Assembly (NCBI GenBank): GCA_040791665.1
Contig: JBFNNX010000026.1
Span: 132,888-196,887, forward strand
Direction of reading: 5' to 3'
From: Thiodiazotropha sp040791665
Lineage (GTDB): Bacteria > Pseudomonadota > Gammaproteobacteria > Chromatiales > Chromatiaceae
DNA: 64,000 bases
The translations under genes were made by a program, and so were the position numbers. The notes under the pieces were generated by a model that was given only the letters and a program-made list of their open reading frames with translations, had not been told where the DNA came from and ran no database searches. Shown piece after piece: positions 8,694-18,091 of the stretch. Each line of letters begins with the position of its first letter. Positions within the stretch are counted from its first letter, which is position 1.

Positions 8694-9107
8694 ACAGACC
8701 TCCATTGGTTTTTTAGGGCCGTTTGATCCGGTCGAATGGCTATAACCCAACGAGCAATTATCATGCCTGTTCAAATTTTAAATAGACGATCAGGATAGTT
8801 GCAGCGATTGTTTTACAGTTTGCATAAGTTCCGTGAACCGTACGAAATATGTGGATAAAACTTATTATCCGGCTATCTTAAATTAGACTAAGATGAAAAG
8901 ACCCGGATAGTGCATCAGAGGTCGTTTCCTGTTCAGTGCAAGAAAACCGATACGATAAAGTGTGTCAGTGTTGACACTGATTGATTCAGCCTGGCTGTGG
9001 GCCGATTCTGAATCCGGGTCATTGATATCCGGAACTCAGTTCAATGGTATGGAACTTGCAAAAGTACTCCATGACTTATCAACCCCGACCCTGTTTCTGG
9101 AGCTGTT
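8694..9107. other. Intergenic region between divergent secreted-protein genes
   Basis: About 410 bp separating the SRPBCC gene (minus) from the binding-protein gene (plus). It includes an AT-rich patch (8860-8900) that could hold promoters. No gene, terminator or repeat recognised. Confidence 0.35.
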
Positions 9108-10334
9108 TTGAGTAGATTGGATCCCGACAATAAGAATAAGCCTCTCTATCGATTTCCCGTTGGACTCATTATCCTTTTCAGCGGGTTTTACTGTTTCGGC
9201 ATCGCCTGTGCTGAAGGCAAACTCGATATATCCATCGCTCTGTTGGGAATAGAAGAGGAGAAACATATCCCTTTGTCATTGCTGAGACCGGTTATTGACG
9301 ATACCGGCCAGTCAGGGGCCGAGCAGGGTATAAGCGATAACAACACCACCGGGCAATTTACGGGACAGTCATTTCAGCTTACGGCGGTGAAGGTCAAGCC
9401 TGAACAGAGCCTGATTCAAACCTTCCAGGCGTTATATCGACAGGGGACCAGGCTGTTCCTCCTCAATCTGCCCGCAGACAAGTTGATTGAAATCGCAGAT
9501 TTGCCCGAGGCGAAGGATAGCCTGTTGTTCAATATCGGTGCCAGGGATGATGAACTGAGAAGCCATGAATGCCGATCCAACCTGCTGCATACCATCCCCA
9601 GCCGGGCCATGCTGGCTGATGCCCTGGCCCAGTATCTGACATGGAAGCGCTGGAACGAGTGGTTTCTCGTAATTGGCCGCCATCCGCAGGACAAGGCCTA
9701 TGCGGACGCCTTCAAACGGGCGGCCAAACGATATGGCCACAAGATTGTCGAAGAGAAGGTATGGACTTTCGAGCCAGGCGCAAGACGTACAGATTCGGGA
9801 CACACCCGAGAGCAGGAAGAGGTGAATGCATTCACACAGGTGGGGGATTACGACATCCTGATCGTGGCTGACGAAGAGGACGAATTCGGTGAGTTTTTGA
9901 GCTATCGTACCTATCTTCCGCGACCGGTTGGCGGTTCTCACGGGCTCTCCCCGGCTGCCTGGAGTGGCGTACATGAACAGTGGGGGGCAACCCAGTTTCA
10001 ACGGCGCTACCACGAAAAGAATGGTCGCTGGATGACCGATCGCGATTTTTCGGCCTGGTTGGCCGTACGCAGTATCGGCGAAGCAGCGACTCGGACTGCC
10101 GGCAATCAAGCGGAGAGACTGAAGGCCTTTATTCTGAGTGCGGATTTCAATCTGGCTGCATTTAAAGGCAGACCGGTGACCTATCGGGATTGGAATGGTC
10201 AGTTGCGCCAACCGCTGTTGATTACCTCGCCGCGGCTGATGATATCCGTCTCGCCGCAGAAGGGATTTCTGCATCAGTTTTCAACGTTGGATTCCCTCGG
10301 CTACGATCGTCCGGAAAGTAAATGCGGCAATTAG
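9108..10334 (+). CDS. ABC transporter substrate-binding protein, PQQ-dehydrogenase-associated
   Basis: 408 residues from a TTG start supported by GGAG 5 nt upstream. An N-terminal hydrophobic segment (GLIILFSGFYCFGIACA) is the likely signal. The body has the two-lobe layout of branched-chain-amino-acid-type periplasmic binding proteins, including RAMLADALAQYLTWKRWNEW followed by a second Rossmann lobe with DILIVADEEDEFGE. This type is known beside PQQ-dependent alcohol catabolism ABC exporters, which matches the ATPase and permease at 11427-12967. Ligand unknown. Confidence 0.85.
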   Translation: MSRLDPDNKNKPLYRFPVGLIILFSGFYCFGIACAEGKLDISIALLGIEEEKHIPLSLLRPVIDDTGQSGAEQGISDNNTTGQFTGQSFQLTAVKVKPEQSLIQTFQALYRQGTRLFLLNLPADKLIEIADLPEAKDSLLFNIGARDDELRSHECRSNLLHTIPSRAMLADALAQYLTWKRWNEWFLVIGRHPQDKAYADAFKRAAKRYGHKIVEEKVWTFEPGARRTDSGHTREQEEVNAFTQVGDYDILIVADEEDEFGEFLSYRTYLPRPVGGSHGLSPAAWSGVHEQWGATQFQRRYHEKNGRWMTDRDFSAWLAVRSIGEAATRTAGNQAERLKAFILSADFNLAAFKGRPVTYRDWNGQLRQPLLITSPRLMISVSPQKGFLHQFSTLDSLGYDRPESKCGN

Positions 10335-10428
10335 GATCTGGTTAGTGCCGGATGAGTGTCGACAAGCCTTGATAAATACATTTTCGATCGGGCTGTTATT
10401 GGTAAGCGACAAAACGGAGGAGTAGTAT

Positions 10429-11430
10429 ATGTTTTTCTCATCTTCCCGCTGCAATCTAGGCGTCCGCCATTCATTGTATACATTACTGTTTACCATCTCT
10501 GTGATAGTCAGCAGCGGGGCACAAGCCTACACCGTCTACGTGAGCAGCGAGAAGGACAACACCATCACGATAATCGATGGAGAGAGTCTCAAGGTACTGG
10601 AGACGGTAAAAGTAGGGGAGCGTCCACGGGGTATTGCGCTCAGTAACGATGGCAAAACCCTCTATATTTGCACCAGCGATGCCGATCACATTGAAGTGCT
10701 GGATCTGGAAAATCTCAAGGTCACCCACATATTGCCATCAGGTCCCGATCCGGAACTGCTGGTGCTTGGACCCCAGGGTAAATATCTGTACGCCGCCAAC
10801 GAGGACGATAACATGGTGACCATGGTCGACGTGCAGAAGCGGGAGAAGGTAGCGGAGATCCAGGTGGGTGTGGAACCGGAAGGGATGGGAATCAGCCCCG
10901 ACGGCAAGTGGCTGGTCAATACCTCGGAAACCACCAACATGGCCCACTTCATCAATCTTGAGACATTGAAGGTGGAAGACAATGTGCTGGTCGACCAGCG
11001 GCCCCGCGTGGCCCAGTTCACCCATGATGGAAAGCAGGTATGGGTCTCGTCGGAGATCGGCGGCACAGTGAGCGTGATCGATAGCGCGAGCCGCAAGATC
11101 GTCAAGAAGATCGGTTTCGAGATTCCCGGTATACACAAAGAATCCATCCAGCCCGTGGGCATAAAAATCAGCAAGGACGGCAGGCTGGCGTTTGTCGCCC
11201 TGGGACCGGCCGCTAGGGTGGCCGTGATCGATACCTCCTCTTTCGAGGTGGAGAAGTATCTCCTGGTTGGACAGCGGGTTTGGAATCTCGATTTCTCGCC
11301 TGACGAAAAACGCATCTTTACCACCAACGGGGTGAGTAACGATGTCTCGGTCATAGATGTCGACCGGCTGAAAGTGAAAAAATCGATCAGGGTAGGGCGC
11401 CTACCCTGGGGGGTGGTGGTTCGTCCATGA
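10429..11430 (+). CDS. YVTN-family beta-propeller protein (quinoprotein-associated), copy 2
   Basis: 333 residues with a signal peptide (LLFTISVIVSSGAQA). Repeats such as GERPRGIALSNDGKTLY, GVEPEGMGISPDGKW and GQRVWNLDFSPDEKRIF define a beta-propeller of seven or so blades. The family is recurrent in PQQ-dependent catabolism clusters. Its stop overlaps the ATPase start (ATGA), so it heads a translationally coupled propeller-ATPase-permease operon. Confidence 0.9.
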   Translation: MFFSSSRCNLGVRHSLYTLLFTISVIVSSGAQAYTVYVSSEKDNTITIIDGESLKVLETVKVGERPRGIALSNDGKTLYICTSDADHIEVLDLENLKVTHILPSGPDPELLVLGPQGKYLYAANEDDNMVTMVDVQKREKVAEIQVGVEPEGMGISPDGKWLVNTSETTNMAHFINLETLKVEDNVLVDQRPRVAQFTHDGKQVWVSSEIGGTVSVIDSASRKIVKKIGFEIPGIHKESIQPVGIKISKDGRLAFVALGPAARVAVIDTSSFEVEKYLLVGQRVWNLDFSPDEKRIFTTNGVSNDVSVIDVDRLKVKKSIRVGRLPWGVVVRP

Positions 11431-12164
11431 GTGCGGCTGCCCTCGCATTGAAAGGCGTCAGCTTTTCCTATACGAAGCGCCAGGTATTGAATGATGTCAG
11501 CTTTACCCTTGAGCCAGGTGAATTTTGTATTCTGCTGGGCATCAACGGCGCCGGCAAGACAACCCTCTTTTCTCTTATCACACGACTCTTTGTCAGTCGC
11601 GGCGGCACGATCGACATCTATGGTTACGATCTACAAAGCCAGACCCGCAGGGCGTTGGCGCAATTGGGCGTGGTGTTTCAGCAGCCGACGTTGGATCTGG
11701 ATCTGTCATTGAAGCAGAATCTCCGCTATCACTGCGCTCTACAGGGACTGGATACAGGTGAATTGAAAAAACGTATGCAGACAGTGTTGGATGACATCGA
11801 GTTGGGAGACCGCGCGGACGATAAGGTGAGGGCGCTGAGCGGCGGTCAGCGCCGCAGAGTCGAGATGGTCAGGGCACTGCTGCATCAACCCCGTCTTCTA
11901 CTGGCCGATGAACCGACGGTCGGACTCGATATCCATAGCCGCCAGGCGATCCTGCAACAAGTGCGCAAACGTTGCCGTGAGGACGGTATCGGTGTGCTGT
12001 GGGCCACGCATCTGGTGGACGAGGTCGAGCCGGAGGATCGTCTGGTAGTGCTGCATGACGGCAAGGTGCTTGCACATGGCAGCGCCCGCCAGGTCATGCA
12101 AGAGACCGGAACGGATAGCGTAAAACAGGCATTCAACAGTCTGACAAGAAGCGAAGCATCATGA
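11427..12164 (+). CDS. ABC transporter ATP-binding protein, PQQ-dependent alcohol system
   Basis: 245 residues. Walker A GINGAGKTT, Q-loop VFQQPT, signature LSGGQRRRVEM, Walker B LLLADEPTVG and switch His ATHLVDE are all present, so the ATPase should be active. It is exporter-like (ABC-2/DrrA class). ATGA overlaps join it to the propeller before and the permease after. Family members sit beside quinoprotein dehydrogenases; transported substrate unknown. Confidence 0.93.
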   Translation: MSAAALALKGVSFSYTKRQVLNDVSFTLEPGEFCILLGINGAGKTTLFSLITRLFVSRGGTIDIYGYDLQSQTRRALAQLGVVFQQPTLDLDLSLKQNLRYHCALQGLDTGELKKRMQTVLDDIELGDRADDKVRALSGGQRRRVEMVRALLHQPRLLLADEPTVGLDIHSRQAILQQVRKRCREDGIGVLWATHLVDEVEPEDRLVVLHDGKVLAHGSARQVMQETGTDSVKQAFNSLTRSEAS

Positions 12165-12967
12165 CCTTTGTGCAGTATCTTCGTTGTCTGTTGGGAATCA
12201 CACTGCGTGAATCGCTGCGATTTCTTCATCAGCGCGAGCGCTTCTTCGGCGCCCTGGTTCGACCCCTGGTCTGGCTTTTCATCTTTGCCGCCGGTTTTCG
12301 CTCCGTGTTGGGCGTCTCCATCATTCCACCCTATGAAACCTATATCCTCTACGAGGAGTATATCGTGCCGGGACTAGCGGCAATGATTCTGCTTTTCAGC
12401 GGTATGCAGAGCTCACTTTCCATGGTATACGACCGGGAGATGGGCAGTATGCGGATGTTGATGGTCAGTCCCTTTCCGCGTTGGTACCTGCTGCTTTGCA
12501 AGCTGATCGCCGGAACCCTGGTTGCGATCGCCCAGGTCTATCTCTTCTTGGCCATCGCTTGGTTTTGGGAGGTACAGCCGCCGTTGATTGGCTACCTTCT
12601 AGCGTTTCCGGCCCTCTTTCTGTCGGGATTGATGCTTGGCGCATTGGGCCTGCTGCTCTCATCGGCGATCAAGCAGTTGGAGAATTTCGCCGGAGTGATG
12701 AATTTTGTCATATTCCCCATGTTTTTTGCTTCATCCGCTCTCTATCCCTTGTGGCGGATTAAGGATTCCAGTCTCTTCTTGTATGAAATCTGTCGCTTTA
12801 ATCCCTTTACGCATGCAGTGGAGTTGATCAGGTTTGCGCTTTATGGGCACATCAGCTGGATCGCCTTTTTTACGGTTTTGGGATCTCTGCTGTTATTCCT
12901 TGCAGGCGCGCTATATGGTTATGATCCTGCACGCGGACTAATGACACGTAAACAGGGTGGAGGTTAA
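12161..12967 (+). CDS. ABC-2-type permease, PQQ-dependent alcohol system
   Basis: 268 residues with six hydrophobic segments (roughly 35-55, 70-95, 115-140, 150-170, 180-200, 235-260) typical of ABC-2 permeases, inner membrane. It pairs with the ATPase through an ATGA overlap. By family and context it belongs to the exporter found with PQQ alcohol dehydrogenases. Direction and substrate are not shown by the sequence. Confidence 0.9.
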   Translation: MTFVQYLRCLLGITLRESLRFLHQRERFFGALVRPLVWLFIFAAGFRSVLGVSIIPPYETYILYEEYIVPGLAAMILLFSGMQSSLSMVYDREMGSMRMLMVSPFPRWYLLLCKLIAGTLVAIAQVYLFLAIAWFWEVQPPLIGYLLAFPALFLSGLMLGALGLLLSSAIKQLENFAGVMNFVIFPMFFASSALYPLWRIKDSSLFLYEICRFNPFTHAVELIRFALYGHISWIAFFTVLGSLLLFLAGALYGYDPARGLMTRKQGGG

Positions 12968-12971
12968 AACG

Positions 12972-13601
12972 GTGTTCTCAACGGCGAAGAAAATTGCGAC
13001 CTGTCTCGGATTGATTGGCGGTTTCACATTTGCACACTCCCTGTATGCTGAAGATAGACCGTCCGACTGGCCGTGCGAGCAGGCCCTGGTACGAGAAATA
13101 CCTGCAGCCGTGGTGTGGGCCGGACCCTCGATTGCGGGATTGGCACGGTCTTGGGAGCAGGAAGAAGAAGTGGAAGTGCTGGTAGAGCGGTTTTTATCGC
13201 CAGCCTATGATCTGGATGCCGCCGATGCGGAAATCGCCGGGTTTTCCGCGAAACAGGATCCGTCTGAAAAGGACCACCAGCTTACCTTATTGTTTGCGGG
13301 CGTTATCCAGAGATTGAATGAGGAACGCAAGAAAAAACTCGATGGCATTATACGGTATGCTCGTGGACAGGCGGTACGCGCCAACAGGTTGAGTGAGGAG
13401 CTCGATGAAATGGTTCAGCTGCAGGAGGATCCTTCGCAAGCCGCGCAGCAGCGTCTGGCGCTGATGCAGAAAGAGATGGAAATCAAGCAGCGCATGTTCG
13501 ATGAACGTGAAGCCTTCATTCAACACCTCTGTACCCGCCCGAGGGTGATCGAAGAGAAGTTGGGTTCCCTGGCCCGCACCATTGCCTACTATCTTGACTA
13601 A
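12972..13601 (+). CDS. Secreted helical protein of unknown function downstream of ABC permease
   Basis: 209 residues from GTG 12972, preferred because GGAGG lies 8 nt upstream; an alternative GTG at 12957 overlaps the permease. The signal peptide (CLGLIGGFTFAHSLYA) is followed by a mature start DRPSDWPCEQ. The rest is largely charged helix (ERKKKLDGIIRYARGQ..., EMEIKQRMFDEREAFI) with probable coiled-coil and two cysteines (in WPCEQ and HLCTR). It is the last gene of the propeller-ABC operon. Such proteins recur in these clusters without assigned function. Confidence 0.75.
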   Translation: MFSTAKKIATCLGLIGGFTFAHSLYAEDRPSDWPCEQALVREIPAAVVWAGPSIAGLARSWEQEEEVEVLVERFLSPAYDLDAADAEIAGFSAKQDPSEKDHQLTLLFAGVIQRLNEERKKKLDGIIRYARGQAVRANRLSEELDEMVQLQEDPSQAAQQRLALMQKEMEIKQRMFDEREAFIQHLCTRPRVIEEKLGSLARTIAYYLD

Positions 13602-13604
13602 AAC

Positions 13605-14210
13605 TCACGGCATCGGTATCGCTTCGCTTTTCTCAAGCGGTAGATCGGCCGCTTCCCATCCGGTAGTCCCGTCCGGGTACCAGTAGATATTGGTGTAGCC
13701 GTACTCTGTTGCCGCCCGCTTTGCCGCATTCCAAGACATCCAGCAATCGGCAAGACAATAGAGCACTATCCAGGTGCCTTTGTCGTCGTTGGAAAACCGC
13801 TTCAGATGTTTTTTGAAATAGCTATCCAACTCATCGGAGAGGGCGCCGTAGCCTACATTGGGCAGCCAGTGAGAATCTGGAATGTTCTGCCTTGCAGGTG
13901 GCAACCATAAAAGGTTGTCAGGCCGGTCCCTGGGTTTGACCGGTGTCGGCATCACATCGATCAGCACCACATGCTGCTGCTTGATCAGAGTATGCAGTTG
14001 CTGCGTTGTGATGGTGGTTCCAGCTGGGACCGAGTCCGGTACGGGGGCGCGAAATTCGGCGATGCGATAGCCGTCGGCTGAGAAGTGTTCGGGGTTCTCT
14101 TGCAGGGCTCCGGAAGCGTAAGCTGTCATTGACGTGACGAGCAGCAGCAGAACGGACACCACACCATGGAGTGGCTTTGCAAGCGCTCTTTGTGTGACTT
14201 CGGATTTCAA
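13605..14210 (-). CDS. PQQ-dependent catabolism-associated CxxxCW-motif protein (rhodanese-like)
   Basis: 201 residues, exported (VVSVLLLLVTSMTAYA). The C-terminal part has a rhodanese-like layout with the hallmark YCLADCWMSWNAAKRA, where two Cys and a Trp replace the usual rhodanese active loop. The family accompanies PQQ-dependent dehydrogenases; a thiol or persulfide role is possible but unproven. The start is TTG at 14210 and overlaps the XoxJ-like stop in TTGA, so it is coupled to that gene. It is convergent with the secreted gene ending at 13601, leaving only 3 bp. Confidence 0.87.
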   Translation of the reverse strand: MKSEVTQRALAKPLHGVVSVLLLLVTSMTAYASGALQENPEHFSADGYRIAEFRAPVPDSVPAGTTITTQQLHTLIKQQHVVLIDVMPTPVKPRDRPDNLLWLPPARQNIPDSHWLPNVGYGALSDELDSYFKKHLKRFSNDDKGTWIVLYCLADCWMSWNAAKRAATEYGYTNIYWYPDGTTGWEAADLPLEKSEAIPMP

Positions 14211-15061
14211 TGTCGTATCAGTCTGTCATCTCTATCCAACAGAGGTATGTTGTATTCAAGCAATATCTTCTCAATATTCGGAGAGAGTTTTTCCAATTCA
14301 AGATTAAGCTGGTGTTTCCAATTCGATTCACGACGGCGGATGCCCATGGAGACATTGAAAGCCAATGGAACAGAGTCCACTTTTGCCGGCAGGGGAATCA
14401 CCGAGAGTGGCGTCTCCTGCCTGGAGGCCACATAGCCGGCTATAGGACCCCAGATCACTGCGACGTCGATATTTCCATCCGCCACGTCTTCCACTGCCTG
14501 GGTGGCAGGTGAGTAAAGTCGTGTGTCCACAGTACGCTGATAGGGACGGACCTGATCCAGCAAGCCGTATTTGCTCAACAGGGTAGCCGGGGGCGTACCT
14601 GCGACGACACCTATTTTGAGATCATTGAGCTTTGCGGCATCGAGGGTGCGGAGAGCCAGTCCTGAGTCCTTTCGATATACCAGGGTATAGACCGATCGGT
14701 AATAGGGATTGGTGTTCTGTAAAAGCTCGTTGACCGAAGTGACGCCCATTACCAAATCGCAAAGACGAATTCGCAGGGTGTTGCGCACAAAGCCTATGGT
14801 CTGCGGCCACCAGTGATAACGCAGTGTTCGGTTCAGGTCATCGGCGATGAGCTTGGCGATCCTGTTTTCGAATCCCTCCAACTTTTTATTGGAGAAGGGC
14901 ATGTGGTTAGGATCGCCACAGACTGTCAGATACTCCTTGTTTCTAGCTTCGAAGGTGGTTTTAGACCAGACAGACAGTGGAGCAAGCAACAGAATGAGTG
15001 GCAAGAGGCAGAAAAACAGGTTCAGCGCTTTGCTGTAAAACGACGAACCTGTTGTTGGCAT
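14207..15061 (-). CDS. xoxJ: XoxJ/MxaJ-like periplasmic substrate-binding protein
   Basis: 284 residues. The start at 15061 is favoured by GAGGA 8 nt upstream and places the hydrophobic segment (NLFFCLLPLILLLAPLSVWS) at the N-terminus. The mature domain begins LTVCGDPNHMPFSN, typical of family-3 solute-binding proteins linked to methanol dehydrogenases. XoxJ is found in the trio XoxF-XoxG-XoxJ and may assist dehydrogenase maturation or binding of partner; that role comes from work on the family, not from this sequence. The order on the minus strand is xoxF, cytochrome, this gene, CxxxCW protein. Confidence 0.9.
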   Translation of the reverse strand: MPTTGSSFYSKALNLFFCLLPLILLLAPLSVWSKTTFEARNKEYLTVCGDPNHMPFSNKKLEGFENRIAKLIADDLNRTLRYHWWPQTIGFVRNTLRIRLCDLVMGVTSVNELLQNTNPYYRSVYTLVYRKDSGLALRTLDAAKLNDLKIGVVAGTPPATLLSKYGLLDQVRPYQRTVDTRLYSPATQAVEDVADGNIDVAVIWGPIAGYVASRQETPLSVIPLPAKVDSVPLAFNVSMGIRRRESNWKHQLNLELEKLSPNIEKILLEYNIPLLDRDDRLIRH

Positions 15062-15185
15062 TCTGTTAGTCCTCGATCGCTCATATGACATGATAGATTG
15101 ATTGTAGGACATCAATCACACTGCTGCTGTTCCCACGGTTTGATGCTTGACACTACAATGATGGGATGATGTATCCGATCTCTGT

Positions 15186-15668
15186 CTATTTGTCCGCGAT
15201 CAGTTTTTTGACTTTCGGAAACTTCGCGGGTCTGTTCATCCCGATGACACCGTCTGAGCGAGCCTTTAGATAGGCATAGATATCGGCAATATATTTGATG
15301 ACATCTATGTTCTTTGCAAAAGAGGGCATCACGCTATTGTTCATTCCTTCCCTTCCTGTGACGACTGCATTGACGAATTCGCCATAGGACATCACTTTCA
15401 GTGATTCGAGCAGTGCCGGCGCGTAGGAACTTCCCATGCCGGCCGGTCCGTGACAGACATGACAGTCGGCATGATAACGACGAAAACCGTTATAGGTGCC
15501 GAAGTCGACCTTGCCGTCTTCGAAGTAGTAGGGTTGCTCAGGTGAAGGTACAAAATTTTTATAATCGGCCTTGGATGCAGCTGAGTAGCCCGAGAAGGAG
15601 TAGGTGAGGGCGATGGTCGCCACTATTAGGAATTTACTGAACTTGTTACGCTGCATGTTTAGCCTCAT
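15186..15668 (-). CDS. xoxG: c-type cytochrome, electron acceptor of XoxF (XoxG-like)
   Basis: 160 residues; either ATG 15668 or ATG 15656 (better spaced to GAGG) could be used. The signal peptide ends near SGYSAAS. One heme site, CHVCH, lies at about residue 70, and Met residues further on (NNSVMPSF) can supply the axial ligand. Size and position directly after xoxF fit the dedicated methanol dehydrogenase cytochrome. It would carry electrons from PQQ to terminal oxidases in the periplasm. Confidence 0.9.
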   Translation of the reverse strand: MRLNMQRNKFSKFLIVATIALTYSFSGYSAASKADYKNFVPSPEQPYYFEDGKVDFGTYNGFRRYHADCHVCHGPAGMGSSYAPALLESLKVMSYGEFVNAVVTGREGMNNSVMPSFAKNIDVIKYIADIYAYLKARSDGVIGMNRPAKFPKVKKLIADK

Positions 15669-15704
15669 GGAAACCTGTTAGGTGTTGTATCTATGTTGGG
15701 ATTT

Positions 15705-15740
15705 AGCCGCCACCCACCGCATGAGGGGTGGGTGGCGGCT
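15705..15740 (-). terminator. Long perfect hairpin between xoxF and its cytochrome gene
   Basis: A 14-bp perfect stem (AGCCGCCACCCACC paired with GGTGGGTGGCGGCT) has an 8-nt loop GCATGAGG. There is no T-run on the minus-strand side, so rather than a classic terminator it may be an attenuator or RNA-processing/stability element that lets xoxF mRNA exceed that of the cytochrome. A hairpin with a similar loop lies between pqqA and pqqB. Confidence 0.7.
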
Positions 15741-15762
15741 CCAGCTATGGGATATCAATCAC

Positions 15763-17565
15763 TCAGTTCGGCAGCTCAAATACAGTCAGTGTGCCGCCCA
15801 GCTGGGTATAGTCGCTGAGCGATGCATAGGCACCCACAGCACCCAGACCGGCTGTCGGATCGGTCAAGCCTGCAGCCATACCGATACCGGCCCAGCCACC
15901 GAGTCCGGAGAGAACCGCGACATACTGCTTGCCGTTGTGCATGTAGGTATTGACATTGCCGATGATGCCGGAGGGGGTCTTGAACTTGTACAGCTCTTTA
16001 CCCGTCTTGGCATCGACCGCTTTCAGATAACCCTCCAGAGTGCCGTAAAAGACTACGTCACCAGCCGTGGAGAGTGCACCGCTCCATACGGAGAAGGGCT
16101 CGGGGTTGGACCATACGATCTTGCCCTTGTCGGCATCCCAGGCGATGAAGTTACCTAGATTGGTACCGCCTGGCGCCGGGTACATGGAGAGGGTTGCGCC
16201 CACATAGGGCTGGCCCGCGGTATACGAAACCTGGAACGGCTCGTAGTCCATGCAGACATGGTTGGTCGGTACATAGAAGAGTCCTGTACGCGGGGAGTAG
16301 CTCGCGGGCTGCTGATCCTTCGTTCCCAGAGCCGCCGGGCAGATACCGGTGGAGTTGACGTCTTCACCGTTCTGATGAGTGGAGTACTTGGCCACGACCT
16401 GTGGACGACCGGTGTCCATGTCGATATGGGTTGCCCAGTTGACAGCAGGATCGAATTTCTCGGCAACCAACAGTTCGCCGGTAGCGCGATCCATGGTATA
16501 GCCGAAACCGTTACGATCGAAGTGGACCAGGGCCTTGCGCATCTTGCCCTTGATCTTTTGGTCGACCAGGATCATTTCATTGATGCCATCATAGTCCCAC
16601 TCGTCATGCGGTGTCATCTGGTAGACCCACTTGGCAATGCCGGTATCCACGTCACGGGCGAAGATGGTCATCGACCAGCGGTTATCGCCGGGACGCTGAA
16701 CCGGATTCCAGGTGCTGGGATTGCCTGAGCCGTAATACATCAGGTTCAGATCCGGATCATAGGAATACCAGCCCCAAGTGGCGCCGCCACCGATCTTCCA
16801 CTGGTCGCCCTTCCAGGTATTGATACCGGAGTCTTTTCCTACCGGCTTACCGAGATGGGTAGTCTTCTGAGGATCCAGAAGGGTATCGCTATCCGGTCCC
16901 ATGGAGTAGCCACGCCATGCCAGTGTGCCATCTTTGAGATTGTAGGCGGTCATGGAACCGCGCACACCGAACTCACCACCGGAGATTCCGATAAAGACTT
17001 TGTCTTTTACCACCATGGGAGCCGCTGTGGAGGTCTCGCCCTTGGACGGATCGCCATTTTTCACGGACCAGATTTTCTTCCCGGTCTTTGCATCCAGAGC
17101 CACCAGCGTGGTGTCGGCTTGTGAAAGAATGATCTTACCGTCGCCATAGGCCAGACCGCGGTTAACGGTGTCGCAACACATAACAGGAATAACGCTGGTG
17201 TCCTGCCTCGGCTCATACTTCCAGAGGATTCTGCCGTCATCATTCAGGTCAAGGGCAAACACCTTGTTGGGAAACGGACTGTGGATATACATAACATCCC
17301 CGAGTACCAGGGGCCCGCCCTCATGACCACGGAGAACGCCGGTGGAGAAGGTCCAGGCAACCCTCAGGTCCTTAACGTTACTCGTGTTGATTTGGTCCAG
17401 TTTGCTGTAGCGGGTACCTGCATAATCGCCGTTAGGCATTACCCAGTCGTTTGGGTTGTTTTGCATTTTCAGCAGTTCTGAATTTGCCGTCACTCCACCT
17501 GCAGCACTGAGCATTGCAGAGGCAGTGAAGCATATCGCCAGAACTTTGCGTTTTGCTTTTACCAT
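15763..17565 (-). CDS. xoxF: PQQ-dependent methanol dehydrogenase, lanthanide-dependent XoxF type
   Basis: 600 residues, periplasmic (signal ending about SAAGGVTA). Eight-bladed quinoprotein propeller with the adjacent-Cys disulfide CC at 130-131, the PQQ-stacking GGATWGW region (260-266), and the active-site string TPHDEWDYDG. Asp 324 is the catalytic base, and Asp 326, two residues on, is the extra acidic ligand that marks XoxF enzymes; calcium MxaF enzymes have Ala there. Lanthanide use is therefore inferred with good support. It oxidises methanol (often also formaldehyde) and reduces the neighbouring cytochrome. The ATG follows GAGGA by 8 nt. It is the first gene of the minus-strand xox block, with a long promoter-bearing spacer upstream. 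No mxaI-like small subunit is nearby. Confidence 0.97.
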   Translation of the reverse strand: MVKAKRKVLAICFTASAMLSAAGGVTANSELLKMQNNPNDWVMPNGDYAGTRYSKLDQINTSNVKDLRVAWTFSTGVLRGHEGGPLVLGDVMYIHSPFPNKVFALDLNDDGRILWKYEPRQDTSVIPVMCCDTVNRGLAYGDGKIILSQADTTLVALDAKTGKKIWSVKNGDPSKGETSTAAPMVVKDKVFIGISGGEFGVRGSMTAYNLKDGTLAWRGYSMGPDSDTLLDPQKTTHLGKPVGKDSGINTWKGDQWKIGGGATWGWYSYDPDLNLMYYGSGNPSTWNPVQRPGDNRWSMTIFARDVDTGIAKWVYQMTPHDEWDYDGINEMILVDQKIKGKMRKALVHFDRNGFGYTMDRATGELLVAEKFDPAVNWATHIDMDTGRPQVVAKYSTHQNGEDVNSTGICPAALGTKDQQPASYSPRTGLFYVPTNHVCMDYEPFQVSYTAGQPYVGATLSMYPAPGGTNLGNFIAWDADKGKIVWSNPEPFSVWSGALSTAGDVVFYGTLEGYLKAVDAKTGKELYKFKTPSGIIGNVNTYMHNGKQYVAVLSGLGGWAGIGMAAGLTDPTAGLGAVGAYASLSDYTQLGGTLTVFELPN

Positions 17566-18091
17566 AGTATGTATCCTCGGGTTTTATTTGTGGGACTGCC
17601 TCTACAAGGTAAAATTATTCGATTTAGAGACCGGATACAGACCGGATAAAATCGAAATTTGTCGGTTTAGCTTCTCCCTCGCTATCACATAGACTCCTCA
17701 CATTTGGTACATTTGGAACGATCCTGTCGCACGATTACAGGCAGTCTTTCAGAGCGACAAACACAAAAGAGCAACTTGTGTGCCAAACGAAATATATCGC
17801 GTTGCAACTGCTGCTTTGATGTGTGAAATATGGGCGCGGACAGGAACAATCCGCGGCTGCCCCTGTGGTGAGCAGCTAATCAGGCACTTTCACAGTTAGA
17901 TCGTTCCCCGGCGCAGGAATTCAACAATCCGTAGGACAATCTTGTTTTTACCAGTGTTAGGCAGTGAATATCTGAATATTTCTCTAAAGTCTGGATAACC
18001 TTTTGTTTTTATTATAATAGAATCTTAATAAGGTAAATCTGAAGCCATCTATGTCAGAGCTGCGGAATCTGCAATCATCTCTGAGTTCATC

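Noticed and set aside
17820..17940. GC-rich patch upstream of xoxF considered as a riboswitch
   Set aside because: No conserved motif of a known riboswitch class (cobalamin, molybdenum cofactor, TPP) could be matched, and the strand orientation is uncertain.
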